The notes: a model not told the origin generated them from the sequence alone. A stretch of DNA of 64,000 nt from JBCCIM01 sp965263205 (GCA_965263205.1 CBDHHF010000016.1:1-64000), one strand, 5' to 3'. Shown: positions 37,039 through 45,775, numbered from the stretch's first letter. Numbers and translations: made by a program.

Positions 37039-38046
37039 TCATTGAGAGCATCCGGTACCCGTAAACGCGTATACACCTTGATTTACAGAAGCGTCGACGT
37101 TGAGACTGAACGTTAAAGCTGCCAGCACTTCGCCAAGCGCCGGCGCATCAAATTCACCCGTGAAGGTGCATGAAGCCAGGGCGTCGGAAGGGGGCTCAAT
37201 CACGATGGCAAAATGGGTTTGCAGCATCGTGACAACCTCGCCGAACGTGGTGCCGTCAAAAGCCAGGGGCTGCGGGCGCCAGGCGAGCACATTAGGATTG
37301 TTGTTGGGCTGCTTGCGAACCGTGCCGCTTGCAACGTTCAACGTTCCCTGATAGCCAGCTTCCAAAATGGTCTGTACTGTTGAATCGACATGACTGAGAG
37401 CTACCCGTCCTGTAGCAACCGTAACCACAAGTAGATCTTCGGAGACCCGGTTGTTTACGTTGAAGGAGGTCCCGAGTACCTGAACCCGGCCGGCACCACT
37501 TTCAATGGAAAACGGACGGTCAGGGTTGTGTGTTACATCAAAAAACGCCTCCCCCGAAAGGGTCACCTGGCGGTCCTTAAAAGCAGCTGCGTAAGTCAAT
37601 GTGCTGTTTTCGTTAAGCCAGGCCGTACTCTGATCGGGCAACACAACCTGCCGCGTTTCATTTGCTGCGGTTTTGATCACCTGCACATTACCTGCATTCA
37701 GTTGCAGGAGCAAGATGATCCCTCCAATCAGTACCGTGGCAGCGGCCGCTATCCTGAATACGGTACGCGAATAGAAGGGGAGTATCCGTGCAGTTTGTTG
37801 AGATGGGATGCCCGGCTGGATCTGTGGTTGAATCCGTTCTTTGAACCGGGCGATCTCATGATCAAGGTTGATGTCCAGTGTCGATTCAACAGGTGCAGTC
37901 AACGTCCAGATACGCTCCGCTTCCTCGAAGCGCGTGCGGTTTTCCGCTGCGCCATCGAGCCACGTATCGAGGGCTGCCTGCTCTTCAGCAGTCAACTCAC
38001 CCGAAAGGTGTTTGTGTATTAGCGTTTCGTAGTATTCGGAATGCAT
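37039..38046 (-). CDS. FecR-family anti-sigma factor (second system)
   Basis: Single-pass inner-membrane protein of 335 residues. An N-terminal DUF4880-like helical segment covers about 1-75 (HKHLSGELTAEEQAALDTWL). A membrane helix lies near 97-114 (AAAATVLIGGIILLLQL). The periplasmic FecR domain spans about 118-225 (VVLPDQSTAWLNENSTLTY, VTLSGEAFFDV, VQVLGTSFNV), then a DUF4974 tail. It lies between the sigma gene (47 bp upstream) and the two receptors (49 bp downstream). Predicted to restrain that sigma until the STN receptor signals. Confidence 0.93.
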   Translation of the reverse strand: MHSEYYETLIHKHLSGELTAEEQAALDTWLDGAAENRTRFEEAERIWTLTAPVESTLDINLDHEIARFKERIQPQIQPGIPSQQTARILPFYSRTVFRIAAAATVLIGGIILLLQLNAGNVQVIKTAANETRQVVLPDQSTAWLNENSTLTYAAAFKDRQVTLSGEAFFDVTHNPDRPFSIESGAGRVQVLGTSFNVNNRVSEDLLVVTVATGRVALSHVDSTVQTILEAGYQGTLNVASGTVRKQPNNNPNVLAWRPQPLAFDGTTFGEVVTMLQTHFAIVIEPPSDALASCTFTGEFDAPALGEVLAALTFSLNVDASVNQGVYAFTGTGCSQ

Positions 38047-38093
38047 AAACCTGTTGGTTTTGACTACAGGACGGATTCAAACAGCCTGTACCC

Positions 38094-38702
38094 CTACGGT
38101 GCATTGAAAAAAAATAAATAATAGTGCAGCAGAAGGCCAATCGAGAGCACAGTTGACAGGGTCTGGCGCAAGGTTTTAAGTGCTTTCGACATCTGGTTTT
38201 CTACCGTTTTGGGTGAAATTTCCAGCTTTTCAGCAATTTGTTTGTACGAGAGACCTTGTTGCCGGCTCAAGATAAAAATAAGCCGGCAGCGCTCGGGTAA
38301 TTGTGCGATGGCCCGCTCGACAAGCGCTTGTGTTTCTTTTGCCTCTACGTCGTGTTCAACGTGGGTTGTGGCCGTTTGTACAGTAGCCTCCTCTAGTCTG
38401 CTGGATGAATCCCACCGTACTTTTCTCGTTTCGTAAGCCCGCCGCTGGTTGTCGATGCTCGCGTTCATGACGCTTTGCTTGAGATAACCAAGTACCGAGG
38501 TTTGGATGTTTATTTTTTCCCGGTTGGTCCACAATCTGACAAATACATCTTGTACGACGTCTTTGGCTGCTTGCTGGTTATGGACTATGCGGAAGGCTAC
38601 CTGGCAGAGAGGGGTGAAATAGGTATGGAAAAGCATGTTGATGCCCTGCTCGTCGCCAGCACGCAGTAACGCCAATATTTCTTGTCCTTTATGATCCTCC
38701 AC
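38094..38702 (-). CDS. ECF sigma factor, Bacteroidota expansion type
   Basis: RNA polymerase sigma factor of 202 residues with a GTG start. Region 2 at about 22-95 (KDVVQDVFVRLWTNREKINI) and region 4 at about 130-180 (LPERCRLIFILSRQQGLSYK, then EISPKTVENQMSKALKTLR). The C-terminus ends in a hydrophobic tail (SIGLLLHYYLFFF), often seen in this expansion family. First gene of the second sigma/FecR/receptor cascade. Confidence 0.92.
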   Translation of the reverse strand: MEDHKGQEILALLRAGDEQGINMLFHTYFTPLCQVAFRIVHNQQAAKDVVQDVFVRLWTNREKINIQTSVLGYLKQSVMNASIDNQRRAYETRKVRWDSSSRLEEATVQTATTHVEHDVEAKETQALVERAIAQLPERCRLIFILSRQQGLSYKQIAEKLEISPKTVENQMSKALKTLRQTLSTVLSIGLLLHYYLFFFNAP

Positions 38703-38933
38703 TGCCCTGATCTATATTCGATTCTGTGTACAAAATGACGTTACAACCTCAACTTCTGCAATACCGGGGCCAGATGCCATGTTGACTGGTCTGGTGGAAT
38801 AAGCGTACCTTTTCGATCAATTGTTACATCTCACCGTAATTACAGCATCCTGGCATGCAAGTCAAGCACACCTTCCGTTTTGGTGTAGTCTTTATCTATA
38901 CCGAATAACCTGAATGGAGCGAGTATGTTTGCC
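38703..38933. other. Intergenic spacer before MITE copy
   Basis: No gene. It holds the divergent control region of the sigma gene (-). I could not place a promoter with confidence. Confidence 0.4.
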
Positions 38934-39136
38934 TAAGAGACTGTTGAGATTTTTCTTCATGTTTTGAGGAAGATGACACGACCACGATTTATCGTGGGAC
39001 TGACGTCAGTAAATTTTGAGTGATTTTTGGCATATCTCGACGATTGCATAGCCGAGCTACGCATGAGGAGAGTAGGCAAAAAAGCACCAAAAGATCGCTT
39101 TCTCAGAATGTGAAGAAATTTCTCAACAGTCTCTTA
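38934..39136. mobile_element. MITE-like element, long copy (203 bp)
   Basis: The termini TAAGAGACTGTTGAGATTTT and its mirror ending CTCAACAGTCTCTTA are near-perfect inverted repeats. The body is the inverted counterpart of 4536-4704, plus about 38 bp that the short copy lacks. The extra part contains a hairpin (CCACGAT-TT-ATCGTGG) and the perfect palindrome ACTGACGTCAGT. No ORF. A non-autonomous element is the best reading; a structured RNA is an alternative. Confidence 0.75.
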
Positions 39137-39159
39137 ACCAATTAATCTAACAGCAACCT

Positions 39160-39699
39160 GTGTTTCCCCGTATTCTTAATACGCGCGACAATCAACACCT
39201 GATTATTCGGCATGCTGAATCCAGCGATGCTGCGCTATTGCTGGATTATATCGAGCAGGTGAGTGGGGAGACCAATTTTCTGTCGTTTGGTCCCGGCGAG
39301 TTTGAGATGAATGTAGAAGATGAAGCGACGTACCTCGATTCATGTAAAACCGCCAATAATTGCATCTATCTCCTCGCCTTTGTTGACCAGACGCTCGCCG
39401 GCACCCTCAACTGCTCCTCTCGCAACAGAAAGCGACTAATCCATGTCGCCCAATTCGGCATCACCGTGCGCAAGGCTTTCTGGGGACAGGGGATTGGCAA
39501 TGCCCTGATGGATAGCCTCCTTGATTGGGCTGATGCAACCGGTGTCATAAAGAAAATCAACCTGAAAGTCCGTACCGACAACGAGCCGGCGATCAAGCTT
39601 TACAAGAAAAAAGGCTTTGAAATCGAAGGTGTACTGAAAAAAGAGAATTTCATCGACGGCGTCTACTACGACATCCTGCACATGGGCAAAACGATTTGA
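39160..39699 (+). CDS. GNAT-family N-acetyltransferase
   Basis: Acetyl-CoA-dependent transferase of 179 residues starting at GTG 39160, 24 bp after the MITE. The acetyl-CoA motif is about VRKAFWGQGIGNALMDSLLD (108-127), with the V/I-x-x-x-x-RGQGIG pattern, followed by the C-terminal strand NEPAIKLYKKKGFEIEGVL (145-163) typical of the RimL/SpeG branch. Substrate (ribosomal protein, polyamine or antibiotic) cannot be told. The MITE's end may supply its promoter. Confidence 0.9.
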   Translation: MFPRILNTRDNQHLIIRHAESSDAALLLDYIEQVSGETNFLSFGPGEFEMNVEDEATYLDSCKTANNCIYLLAFVDQTLAGTLNCSSRNRKRLIHVAQFGITVRKAFWGQGIGNALMDSLLDWADATGVIKKINLKVRTDNEPAIKLYKKKGFEIEGVLKKENFIDGVYYDILHMGKTI

Positions 39700-39883
39700 G
39701 CGATTGCAGATTGTTGATCTGCATTATCTCTGTCATCCTGAGTCACGCGAAGGATCTCTTCGGGGCTTGTAGCGCCTTGAATAACGAATATCGAACAGGA
39801 AACGAACCCCGGCTTGCCAAGGAGACTAACGAAGTAAACTCCGAATATCGAAGGAAAACTCGATCACTCCTCACAGATCAGGC
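39700..39883. repeat. Composite intergenic repeat, second locus
   Basis: In order: GCAGATTGTTGATCTGCATTA, GTCATCCTGAGTCACGCGAA continuing GGATCTCTTCGGGGCTTG (39733-39769), GAATAACGAATATCGAACAG, GAATATCGAAGGAAAACTCG and ATCACTCCTCAC. Same order of blocks as 11526-11700, so the whole composite, not just one word, is duplicated between the two loci. Confidence 0.75.
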
Positions 39884-40558
39884 TTACCCAGCCAACTGAG
39901 GCGCTTTAACCGATGCCGGCAGGTAGCACGAAAGCTCCGTTGTGCCTTTGTCTGTTTTAAGCGGTGTCGTGATGTAATTTGCGGATTGCTGGATATAATT
40001 CAGGAACGGTTTGGCGCTTGCAAAAGATGCGTTGTCAGTCAGGATGCTCGCGCCGTAGCTCAGGCGTGGTTCGAGCATGTTCAGCAAGGGGAGGTACAGG
40101 TCGTTCCAACCGTCAAGAAACAGGTGATCAATGCCATCTTCGACGTCCTGGAGGGTTTCCATTGCATCGCCTTCGAGTAAGGTAATAACGTCTGAAAGTC
40201 CTGCCGCTTCGATGTTATCTCTGGCTATTTTGCATTTGGATGGTTCAATTTCCGTCGTGTACACATGCCCGCCATTGTCACGCGCAGCAGCGCCCAGGTA
40301 CAGCGTCGAAATTCCAAAAGAAGCCCCGAACTCTACGATGTGTCTCGCCTGCGTCATGCGAAGCAGATTGTAGAGTAGCATACCTTGCTCACGCGTGATG
40401 GCAATGTAGGCGTCTACCATGTCATGGGGTTGTAAAGATCTACCGAAGCTCTTTGCAAATCCCTTGATAATCCGAGGCATATCTTTGCCGGCGGCATTGT
40501 GCAGCCGTGTCAACGTTTGACTGACGCGCGGATCGTACAGCGTATTTTTCATGCCCAA
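39884..40558 (-). CDS. SAM-dependent O-methyltransferase-like protein
   Basis: Class I methyltransferase of 224 residues. The SAM-binding glycine motif is VEFGASFGISTLYLG (about 75-89), then the acidic residue at TTEIEPSK (about 100-107) and the DGW motif at HLFLDGWNDLYLPLL (about 145-159), as in caffeoyl-CoA/catechol O-methyltransferases. It is transcribed divergently from the HxlR regulator with 99 bp between, so that regulator may control it. Substrate unknown. Confidence 0.85.
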   Translation of the reverse strand: MGMKNTLYDPRVSQTLTRLHNAAGKDMPRIIKGFAKSFGRSLQPHDMVDAYIAITREQGMLLYNLLRMTQARHIVEFGASFGISTLYLGAAARDNGGHVYTTEIEPSKCKIARDNIEAAGLSDVITLLEGDAMETLQDVEDGIDHLFLDGWNDLYLPLLNMLEPRLSYGASILTDNASFASAKPFLNYIQQSANYITTPLKTDKGTTELSCYLPASVKAPQLAG

Positions 40559-40657
40559 GCTCTATTTGCTGATGTAATTGTGGATTTAAAGTGCTGTATG
40601 TAGTATGTTGGGGATGTGTAGTCATGTTTCAAGACCCTAGTCATTTTTTGTGGACCA

Positions 40658-41002
40658 ATGAGTAAAAGCACACCAGGAGTTGATCGGAAGGTCTCGATTC
40701 CTTCCTGTCCGGTGACCTATACGCTGCAGATGATCGGCGGTAAGTGGAAACCCATCATCCTCTACTTGCTAAGTAATGGGGTTGATCGGTTTGGTGTAAT
40801 GCGCCGTGCAATTGAAGGGATCAGCAAGCAAATGTTGACAAAGCAGTTGCGTGAATTGGAGGCTGACGGAATTATAAGTCGAACTGTGTTTGCCGAAGTA
40901 CCGCCGCGCGTGGAGTATGCGTTAACAGAAAAAGGGGAGAGTTTGCTGCCGGTCATCACAGCGATGAAGAACTGGGGTGCGCCCTTTGTAACTGCGCAAT
41001 AG
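40658..41002 (+). CDS. HxlR-family winged-helix regulator
   Basis: DNA-binding protein of 114 residues, the usual size. CPVTYTLQMIGGKWKPIILY (13-32) and ISKQMLTKQLRELEADGIIS (51-70) are the family's core and recognition helices; the Cys in CPVTY is the redox/electrophile sensor in characterised members such as HypR and YodB. It lies divergent to the O-methyltransferase and 69 bp upstream of a quinone-oxidoreductase, consistent with quinone/electrophile-responsive control of both, which is inference. Confidence 0.92.
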   Translation: MSKSTPGVDRKVSIPSCPVTYTLQMIGGKWKPIILYLLSNGVDRFGVMRRAIEGISKQMLTKQLRELEADGIISRTVFAEVPPRVEYALTEKGESLLPVITAMKNWGAPFVTAQ

Positions 41003-41071
41003 CAGCAAGCTGGTCTGCTCCCCGTATTCTGTATTGTATTTGTTCGGAAAGCAATTCACGTCTGACGTAAT

Positions 41072-42049
41072 ATGAAAGCGATTGTTGTTACAGTGCCTGG
41101 TGGCCCCGAAGTGCTCGAATTACAAGAAGTACCCATGCCGGTGGTCAAGCCAGGATGGGCGCTGGTACGTATTAAAGCGTTTGGTCTTAACAGGTCTGAA
41201 ATGTACACGAGACAGGGCCATTCGGGCGAGTTAGCGCCGTTTCCTCGCATCCTGGGCATCGAATGCGTTGGTGAGATAGTTGATGCGTCGGATACGGGTT
41301 TGGATGTCGGGCAAACGGTAGCGGCGATGATGGGCAACATGGGGCGCTCTTACGATGGTGGTTATGCACAATATGCCTTACTCCCTGCATCGCAACTGAT
41401 TCCGTTGACCACAACCCTGCCGTGGGAGCATCTTGCAGCTATCCCTGAGACGTTCATCACTGCATACGGGTCGCTCCAGACGCTGGATCTGGTGTCAGGT
41501 CAGACCTTACTCATTCGAGGTGGGACGTCGGCTGCCGGCATGGCGGCGGCAACGATAGCTGTCGATATGGGCGTAACCGTTTTGGCTACCACGCGCAACC
41601 CTGCAAAGCAGGCAGCTCTCACGGCTAACGGAGTCCATGGTGTCTATATCGACAATGGTAAAATTGCAACTGACGTGCGACGCGATTATCCAGAAGGCGT
41701 AGACGCGGTGCTTGAACTTGTGGGGCAACCGACGCTCGAAGATTCAATTGCGTGCTTGACGGACCACGGGATTATCTGCCAGACGGGGCTATTAGGCGAT
41801 AAATGGGATTACTGGGTGACGGGATTGGAGGGCGTGCCCGAGACGATTCGTACCACAACGTACAATAGCGAAAAGGTGACGGCAGCCAACAGCGCAGCGG
41901 TTATGCAAACCATTGTAGATCGGGTTGAAGCCGGCCGTTACCGCCTCAACATAGATCGGGTCTTCGACATGGAAGAAATTGTAGAAGCCCACACCATCAT
42001 GGAAGAAAGCCGTGCCAAAGGGAAACTGGTGGTAAGAACGGGCGTCTAG
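41072..42049 (+). CDS. Quinone oxidoreductase / zinc-type alcohol dehydrogenase family protein
   Basis: Medium-chain reductase of 325 residues. A GroES-like N-terminal domain (about 1-120, GWALVRIKAFGLNRSEMYTR) precedes a Rossmann NAD(P) domain (about 125-270), whose nucleotide loop GGTSAAGMAAATIA (about 150-163) takes the place of AxGGVG. No structural-zinc Cys cluster is seen, which favours the NADPH:quinone reductase branch. Acts on quinones or enals in detoxification. Likely controlled by the HxlR protein just upstream. Confidence 0.88.
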   Translation: MKAIVVTVPGGPEVLELQEVPMPVVKPGWALVRIKAFGLNRSEMYTRQGHSGELAPFPRILGIECVGEIVDASDTGLDVGQTVAAMMGNMGRSYDGGYAQYALLPASQLIPLTTTLPWEHLAAIPETFITAYGSLQTLDLVSGQTLLIRGGTSAAGMAAATIAVDMGVTVLATTRNPAKQAALTANGVHGVYIDNGKIATDVRRDYPEGVDAVLELVGQPTLEDSIACLTDHGIICQTGLLGDKWDYWVTGLEGVPETIRTTTYNSEKVTAANSAAVMQTIVDRVEAGRYRLNIDRVFDMEEIVEAHTIMEESRAKGKLVVRTGV

Positions 42050-42086
42050 CGCGATACAAAAAACCTTAAACCAGCAACGTTCAACC

Positions 42087-42109
42087 AAAAAACTACATGT
42101 AGTTTTTTT
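42087..42109. terminator. Bidirectional terminator palindrome
   Basis: AAAAAACTACATGTAGTTTTTT is a perfect palindrome, A-rich on one arm and T-rich on the other, between the convergent oxidoreductase (+) and M23 peptidase (-) genes; it overlaps the latter's stop codon. Confidence 0.8.
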
Positions 42110-43460
42110 AATCCATGGCCTCAATCCAGCCGGTGCGACCGTTAGGGGAGGTCACGCCGACGAATCCGCCAAATTCCCCAAAGACAGGCAATTCACTATT
42201 GGCTCCGATGCTATCAATAGCCACGGCTGAAATGCTTGGGCTATGATGAATGGAGCGCCCAGAAGCCAACTGCATGTTCCGAATGGGATCATCCGCATCT
42301 TCTGTGAGCGATGACAAGATGAAGCCAGATTCTCCGTTTGGTAATTCAACCGAATACCAGTTCTCGGTGCCACCCAGGACGCGTAAAGCCGTATGGCGTG
42401 GTAATTTGTCGACCATCTCTGTTTTGCGTGATGGTCCTTTGCGGAGTCGCGCAGAGTTAGACGTGATTCTCACCCATTCACCGAGCCGGCTCATGTCGGC
42501 TGCCACGGGCGGCATATGGTCTGTCAGGTCTTTGATAAACGGCAACGGATCGACGGCAGATCGCGCGACGTAAATACCAAAATGAAGGTGCGGCGGTGTA
42601 TTGTAGGCATTGCCGGTACGACCGACGGTACCCAGGGTATCGCCTTTCTGGACCCGCGAAAATTCCTCAATCAGGAATTCATCGAGATGCGCGTAGTAAT
42701 AGGCCTGATTTCGTGAGTTATCGCGGACCCATACCACTTTACCACCAATGGCTGTTTCGTCGATACGGGCTACATAGCCGTCCGCAATAGCGACAACAGG
42801 CGTCCCCGTGAGCGCAAACACGTCGACGCCTTTGTGCAGGCGCCGGCCGCCATCGCGAGGGGCGCCCCAAAAGCTGTGGATGTGCATGCTGCTGTGGCCG
42901 GCCACAGGAAACCCGAGGGAGGCATCAACTTTTACGTCGAATGTGTACCGCCCGCCACGCAATAGCTCCGGTTGCAAGCGGATGAGGTAGGTGAGGTTGC
43001 GTTTGGGCTCTACCTGGATTTTATACAGGCTATCGGCTGTAGCAACGTGGCGTGGTGCCTCTGTTGGATCTTCTGGCAATTCAAAAAGATCGATAAACAG
43101 GTGCATCGAGTCTTCTGACTGCACTGAGACTTCAATTTCGAGCAGTTGCCCCTGCAGTACATTGATGTGGTAACTGCGTGCAGCGACTTCTTTAGGGTCA
43201 AGGTAGCCAACTTCCCGGTAGGGAGAGGTCACTTCTACAGATTGACTGATAGCGATCTGGCTAGCATCAAGCCAGGCCTGGCCCAGGGCAGTTTCCTGCA
43301 GGCCGGCTTCTCTAAGCGATACCGAATAAGCCTGGTGCGGCGTTAGGTGTTGCGAGCTTTTCCTCCCCTCAATTATAGCTTCATCCGCACAACCCGATAG
43401 CAACAACCATCCGCTGCATACAAGCGAAATAAATAAAAATCTGGACGGGGTCTCAGGCAT
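42108..43460 (-). CDS. M23-family endopeptidase lipoprotein with SH3 domains
   Basis: Envelope peptidase or LytM-like factor of 450 residues. The lipobox LLLSGC puts lipidation at Cys24. A beta domain covers about 75-170. The LytM/M23 domain covers about 195-310, with the zinc ligands in RLHKGVDVF (His and Asp) and PHLHFGIYV (His-x-His), all present, so it is probably active on peptidoglycan cross-links. Two bacterial SH3-like wall-binding modules follow (about 325-390 and 400-450). Faces the oxidoreductase convergently. Confidence 0.9.
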   Translation of the reverse strand: MPETPSRFLFISLVCSGWLLLSGCADEAIIEGRKSSQHLTPHQAYSVSLREAGLQETALGQAWLDASQIAISQSVEVTSPYREVGYLDPKEVAARSYHINVLQGQLLEIEVSVQSEDSMHLFIDLFELPEDPTEAPRHVATADSLYKIQVEPKRNLTYLIRLQPELLRGGRYTFDVKVDASLGFPVAGHSSMHIHSFWGAPRDGGRRLHKGVDVFALTGTPVVAIADGYVARIDETAIGGKVVWVRDNSRNQAYYYAHLDEFLIEEFSRVQKGDTLGTVGRTGNAYNTPPHLHFGIYVARSAVDPLPFIKDLTDHMPPVAADMSRLGEWVRITSNSARLRKGPSRKTEMVDKLPRHTALRVLGGTENWYSVELPNGESGFILSSLTEDADDPIRNMQLASGRSIHHSPSISAVAIDSIGANSELPVFGEFGGFVGVTSPNGRTGWIEAMD

Positions 43461-44249
43461 ACTACGTTCCTGGCGTATAGGTTAGAAGCAGGATCATGGT
43501 TAGCCATGAGGGGCGCGTAACTTGCAAGGGGCGTTCAAGTGCTAATTTTTCCCGACACGTAGCCGAGGTGTGGTTGACATCGAACGACCGGCCCTCCTTA
43601 TAGGCGTAACAATACAATTATTCTAGCAATCGGCAATTATTTGATGCAGTCAAGCACACAAAGGAAAAATTAACCGCAAATAGAAAGCCAACTTGATTTA
43701 TTCAATACGTTTTAGACGTGCGTTGTTGGAATTGCATACCACTCATCTCCCCCCAAATTCCGACCCTCGGAGGCTACGACAGTTCTTTTTCTAAGTTTCC
43801 CCATTCTTGGAAAAGACTCGTAACTGCCAATTGGATGCTCCGTTTTTTCTTTTTCGCTTCACGAAGCAAGGCATATCACGGGTAAAAATTTTCTGGATAG
43901 TGGGCTGAACAAAAATACAGCCGTTTAGGGCGGATTTTTGGGTATTCTGGATTGGATTCATCCAAAACACCATGGTATCGCGCAAATATGTATCCACTTC
44001 GATACGGATTTTTATATCAATTTGGAGACGATGTCTATGCGGTTTTTGACGTACAAAGGAGGAGCGTAGGGGTCAATTCTCTATTCATGTGTAAACCAAA
44101 TGCACAAATAATTGACACAAAAAAAATTATTCCTGTGACAGACAGGTGATTTCTACATCACTTATGCAAGGTATAATTGGAGCAGTTGATGTCGTACCCC
44201 CGCGCCTTAGCGACATCTCCTCCCGAAAACAACATACGAGGTGATCGTT
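43461..44249. other. Gene-free interval, richer in A/T
   Basis: About 790 bases with no plausible gene. Open frames of about 65-68 codons occur (for example around 43790-44150 on both strands), but they lack a ribosome site, family pattern or consistent composition. From about 43560 the sequence is visibly richer in A/T than its neighbours. It may be the remnant of a lost region or hold the promoter of the small gene at 44250. Confidence 0.5.
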
Positions 44250-44378
44250 ATGCCCTTCTCATCACTAGTCCATGAAATCAGTCATGTAGATCTGCAGTTT
44301 GTATATGCAACCATCGTTTGGGCAGCTGCAGTATGTATCGCGGGCTTCGCTTTTCGCAAATGTTTGTATGAAGCTTAA
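44250..44378 (+). CDS. Candidate 42-residue single-pass membrane protein
   Basis: Small ORF of 42 codons, with a good ribosome site (GAGGTGA) 7 bases before ATG at 44250. The short polar head (MPFSSLVHEISHVD) is followed by one predicted membrane helix (LQFVYATIVWAAAVCIAGF, about 15-33) and a positive end (RKCLYEA). A strong terminator hairpin lies 120 bp downstream, so a complete small transcription unit is present. It has no recognisable family; it could be a small envelope regulator or toxin-like peptide, or a chance ORF. Confidence 0.45.
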   Translation: MPFSSLVHEISHVDLQFVYATIVWAAAVCIAGFAFRKCLYEA

Positions 44379-44498
44379 GCACGCCTGACGCACTTCTAAC
44401 ACCAATCCCGATACGCCTCTGATACATTGCTAGAAGCTGATAAAACATTCTGAAATTAGCACCCACTGAAGTTTCCAGTAGGAAAGTAAGTGCTATTG

Positions 44499-44548
44499 AA
44501 GTTCACCTGGCATCAGGCCCGTAAGCCTGACCGGGTGAACTTTTTTTG
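44499..44548 (+). terminator. Long double-stem terminator
   Basis: GAAGTTCACCTGG, an inner stem TCAGGC-CCGTAA-GCCTGA, then CCGGGTGAAC and a T7 run. A well-formed intrinsic terminator in an otherwise gene-poor stretch, and the best evidence that something upstream (44250-44378) is transcribed. Confidence 0.85.
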
Positions 44549-44810
44549 TTTATAGATGGATTTTCGTGCCTGCGAGATTTTGTGTTGGGGGGGAGTGGTT
44601 GTCGGAGATCCTTTACAGGGTTCAGGATGAAGTGGGAGGAGCGGGGTGCCATTCTTCCACGTCATGCCGGACTTGATCCGGTATCCAGGAGGCGTTGGCC
44701 ATGTGCGGGGATAAGGCAAAGCGTAGTGCTCGCCCAGATCCTTCGCATGGCTCAGGATGACGTGGTTGGAGCAGCTCAACAATCCGCAATCCCAATGCCG
44801 CATTCCACCG
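44535..44810. repeat. 276-bp tandem duplication, unit A
   Basis: Starts at GTGAACTTTTTT and ends at CATTCCACC. It contains GATCCTTTACAGGGTTCAGG, the palindrome-bearing CGTCATGCCGGACTTGATCC with CGGTATCC, and GATCCTTCGCATGGCTCAGG continuing ATGAC (inverted copy of the block at 11578). Almost base-for-base the same as unit B. Confidence 0.9.
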
Positions 44811-44811
44811 T

Positions 44812-45087
44812 GTGAACTTTTTTGTTTATAGATGGATTTTGGTGCCTGCGGGTTTTCGTGTTTTCGTGTTCGGGGGAGTGGTTGTCGGAGATCCTTTACA
44901 GGGTTCAGGATGAAGTGGGAGGAGCGGGGTGCCATTCTTCCACGTCATGCCGGACTTGATCCGGTATCCAGGAGGCGTTGGCCATGTGCGGGGATAAGGC
45001 AAAGCGTAGTGCTCGCCCAGATCCTTCGCATGGCTCAGGATGACGTGGTTGGAGCAGCTCAACAATCCGTAATCCACATTCCACCGC
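44812..45087. repeat. 276-bp tandem duplication, unit B
   Basis: Second direct copy, from GTGAACTTTTTTGTTTATAG to CACATTCCACC, differing from unit A at a small number of positions, mostly near the left end. The open frames inside the units mirror one another and are not genes. The following stretch 45100-45135 again carries CGACATTCGGCATTCGAAAA. Confidence 0.9.
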
Positions 45088-45211
45088 CCCCCTAATACAC
45101 TCGACATTCGGCATTCGAAAATCGACAATAAAAAATCCCTGGTCTTGTAAACCCATCTAGCCTATCCTGTGTCCATAGGGGCAGAACACAAACAGGTGGA
45201 CAGTAAGCGCG

Positions 45212-45775
45212 GTGACAGACGCAACCCAACAACAGATACATCAGACGTTTCGCGATGTGGTGCATACGCACCAGCGGGACCTGTATCTGTGGGCCTTCCG
45301 GCTGACGGGCAACCACCACGACGCGGAAGATTTATCGCAAGAGGTGTTCATCAAGGTACACGCTGCACTGGACACGTTCAGGGGCGAAGCCGGCATGAAA
45401 ACCTGGATCTACCGCATTGCTGTCAATACCTACCTCAACAAACGACGCAAGAAAGCAGTCACGTTTATGAAGCTGCAAGATGACATCGAACAAACCATGC
45501 AAGCCCAGGCCGGCGGGTATGGGGCAGAAAATGTATTTCGCGATACCGATGCTGCCGTTGAGTCGAATGCCATCAAAGCTTTTGTAGACAAAGCGCTCCA
45601 ACATCTTTCACGCAAAGAACACATGGCGTTTGTATTACGCCACTACAACGATTTGTCGGTGAAAGAAGTAGCGGAAGCCATGCAGGTGGCCGAAGGCACC
45701 GTTAAAAGTCTGCTTTTTCGCGCCGTCCAGAAATTGCGCAAACAACTGGCCTTTATCGGAAGCCCCGGACATTAA
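45212..45775 (+). CDS. ECF sigma factor, RpoE-like
   Basis: Sigma-70 family protein of 187 residues starting at GTG 45212. Region 2 at about 18-85 (DAEDLSQEVFIKVHAALDTF, TWIYRIAVNTYLNKRRKK). Region 4 at about 128-178 (LSRKEHMAFVLRHYNDLSVK, then VAEGTVKSLLFRAVQKLRK). First gene of a five-gene + strand unit: sigma, membrane anti-sigma, then three exported HEAT-repeat proteins. Distinct in type from the FecI-like sigma factors elsewhere in the window. Confidence 0.93.
   Translation: MTDATQQQIHQTFRDVVHTHQRDLYLWAFRLTGNHHDAEDLSQEVFIKVHAALDTFRGEAGMKTWIYRIAVNTYLNKRRKKAVTFMKLQDDIEQTMQAQAGGYGAENVFRDTDAAVESNAIKAFVDKALQHLSRKEHMAFVLRHYNDLSVKEVAEAMQVAEGTVKSLLFRAVQKLRKQLAFIGSPGH

Noticed and set aside
43952..44149. 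65-codon frame in the gene-poor stretch
   Set aside because: No ribosome site, no predicted fold, and the opposite strand (43791-43997) is equally open.
44190..44220. Possible riboswitch before the small ORF
   Set aside because: The sequence has a weak hairpin only; nothing matches a known aptamer core.
44546..45128. Pairs of similar 80-140-codon frames on both strands
   Set aside because: They are mirror copies inside the 276-bp tandem repeat units; the likeness comes from repeat DNA, not from selection on protein.
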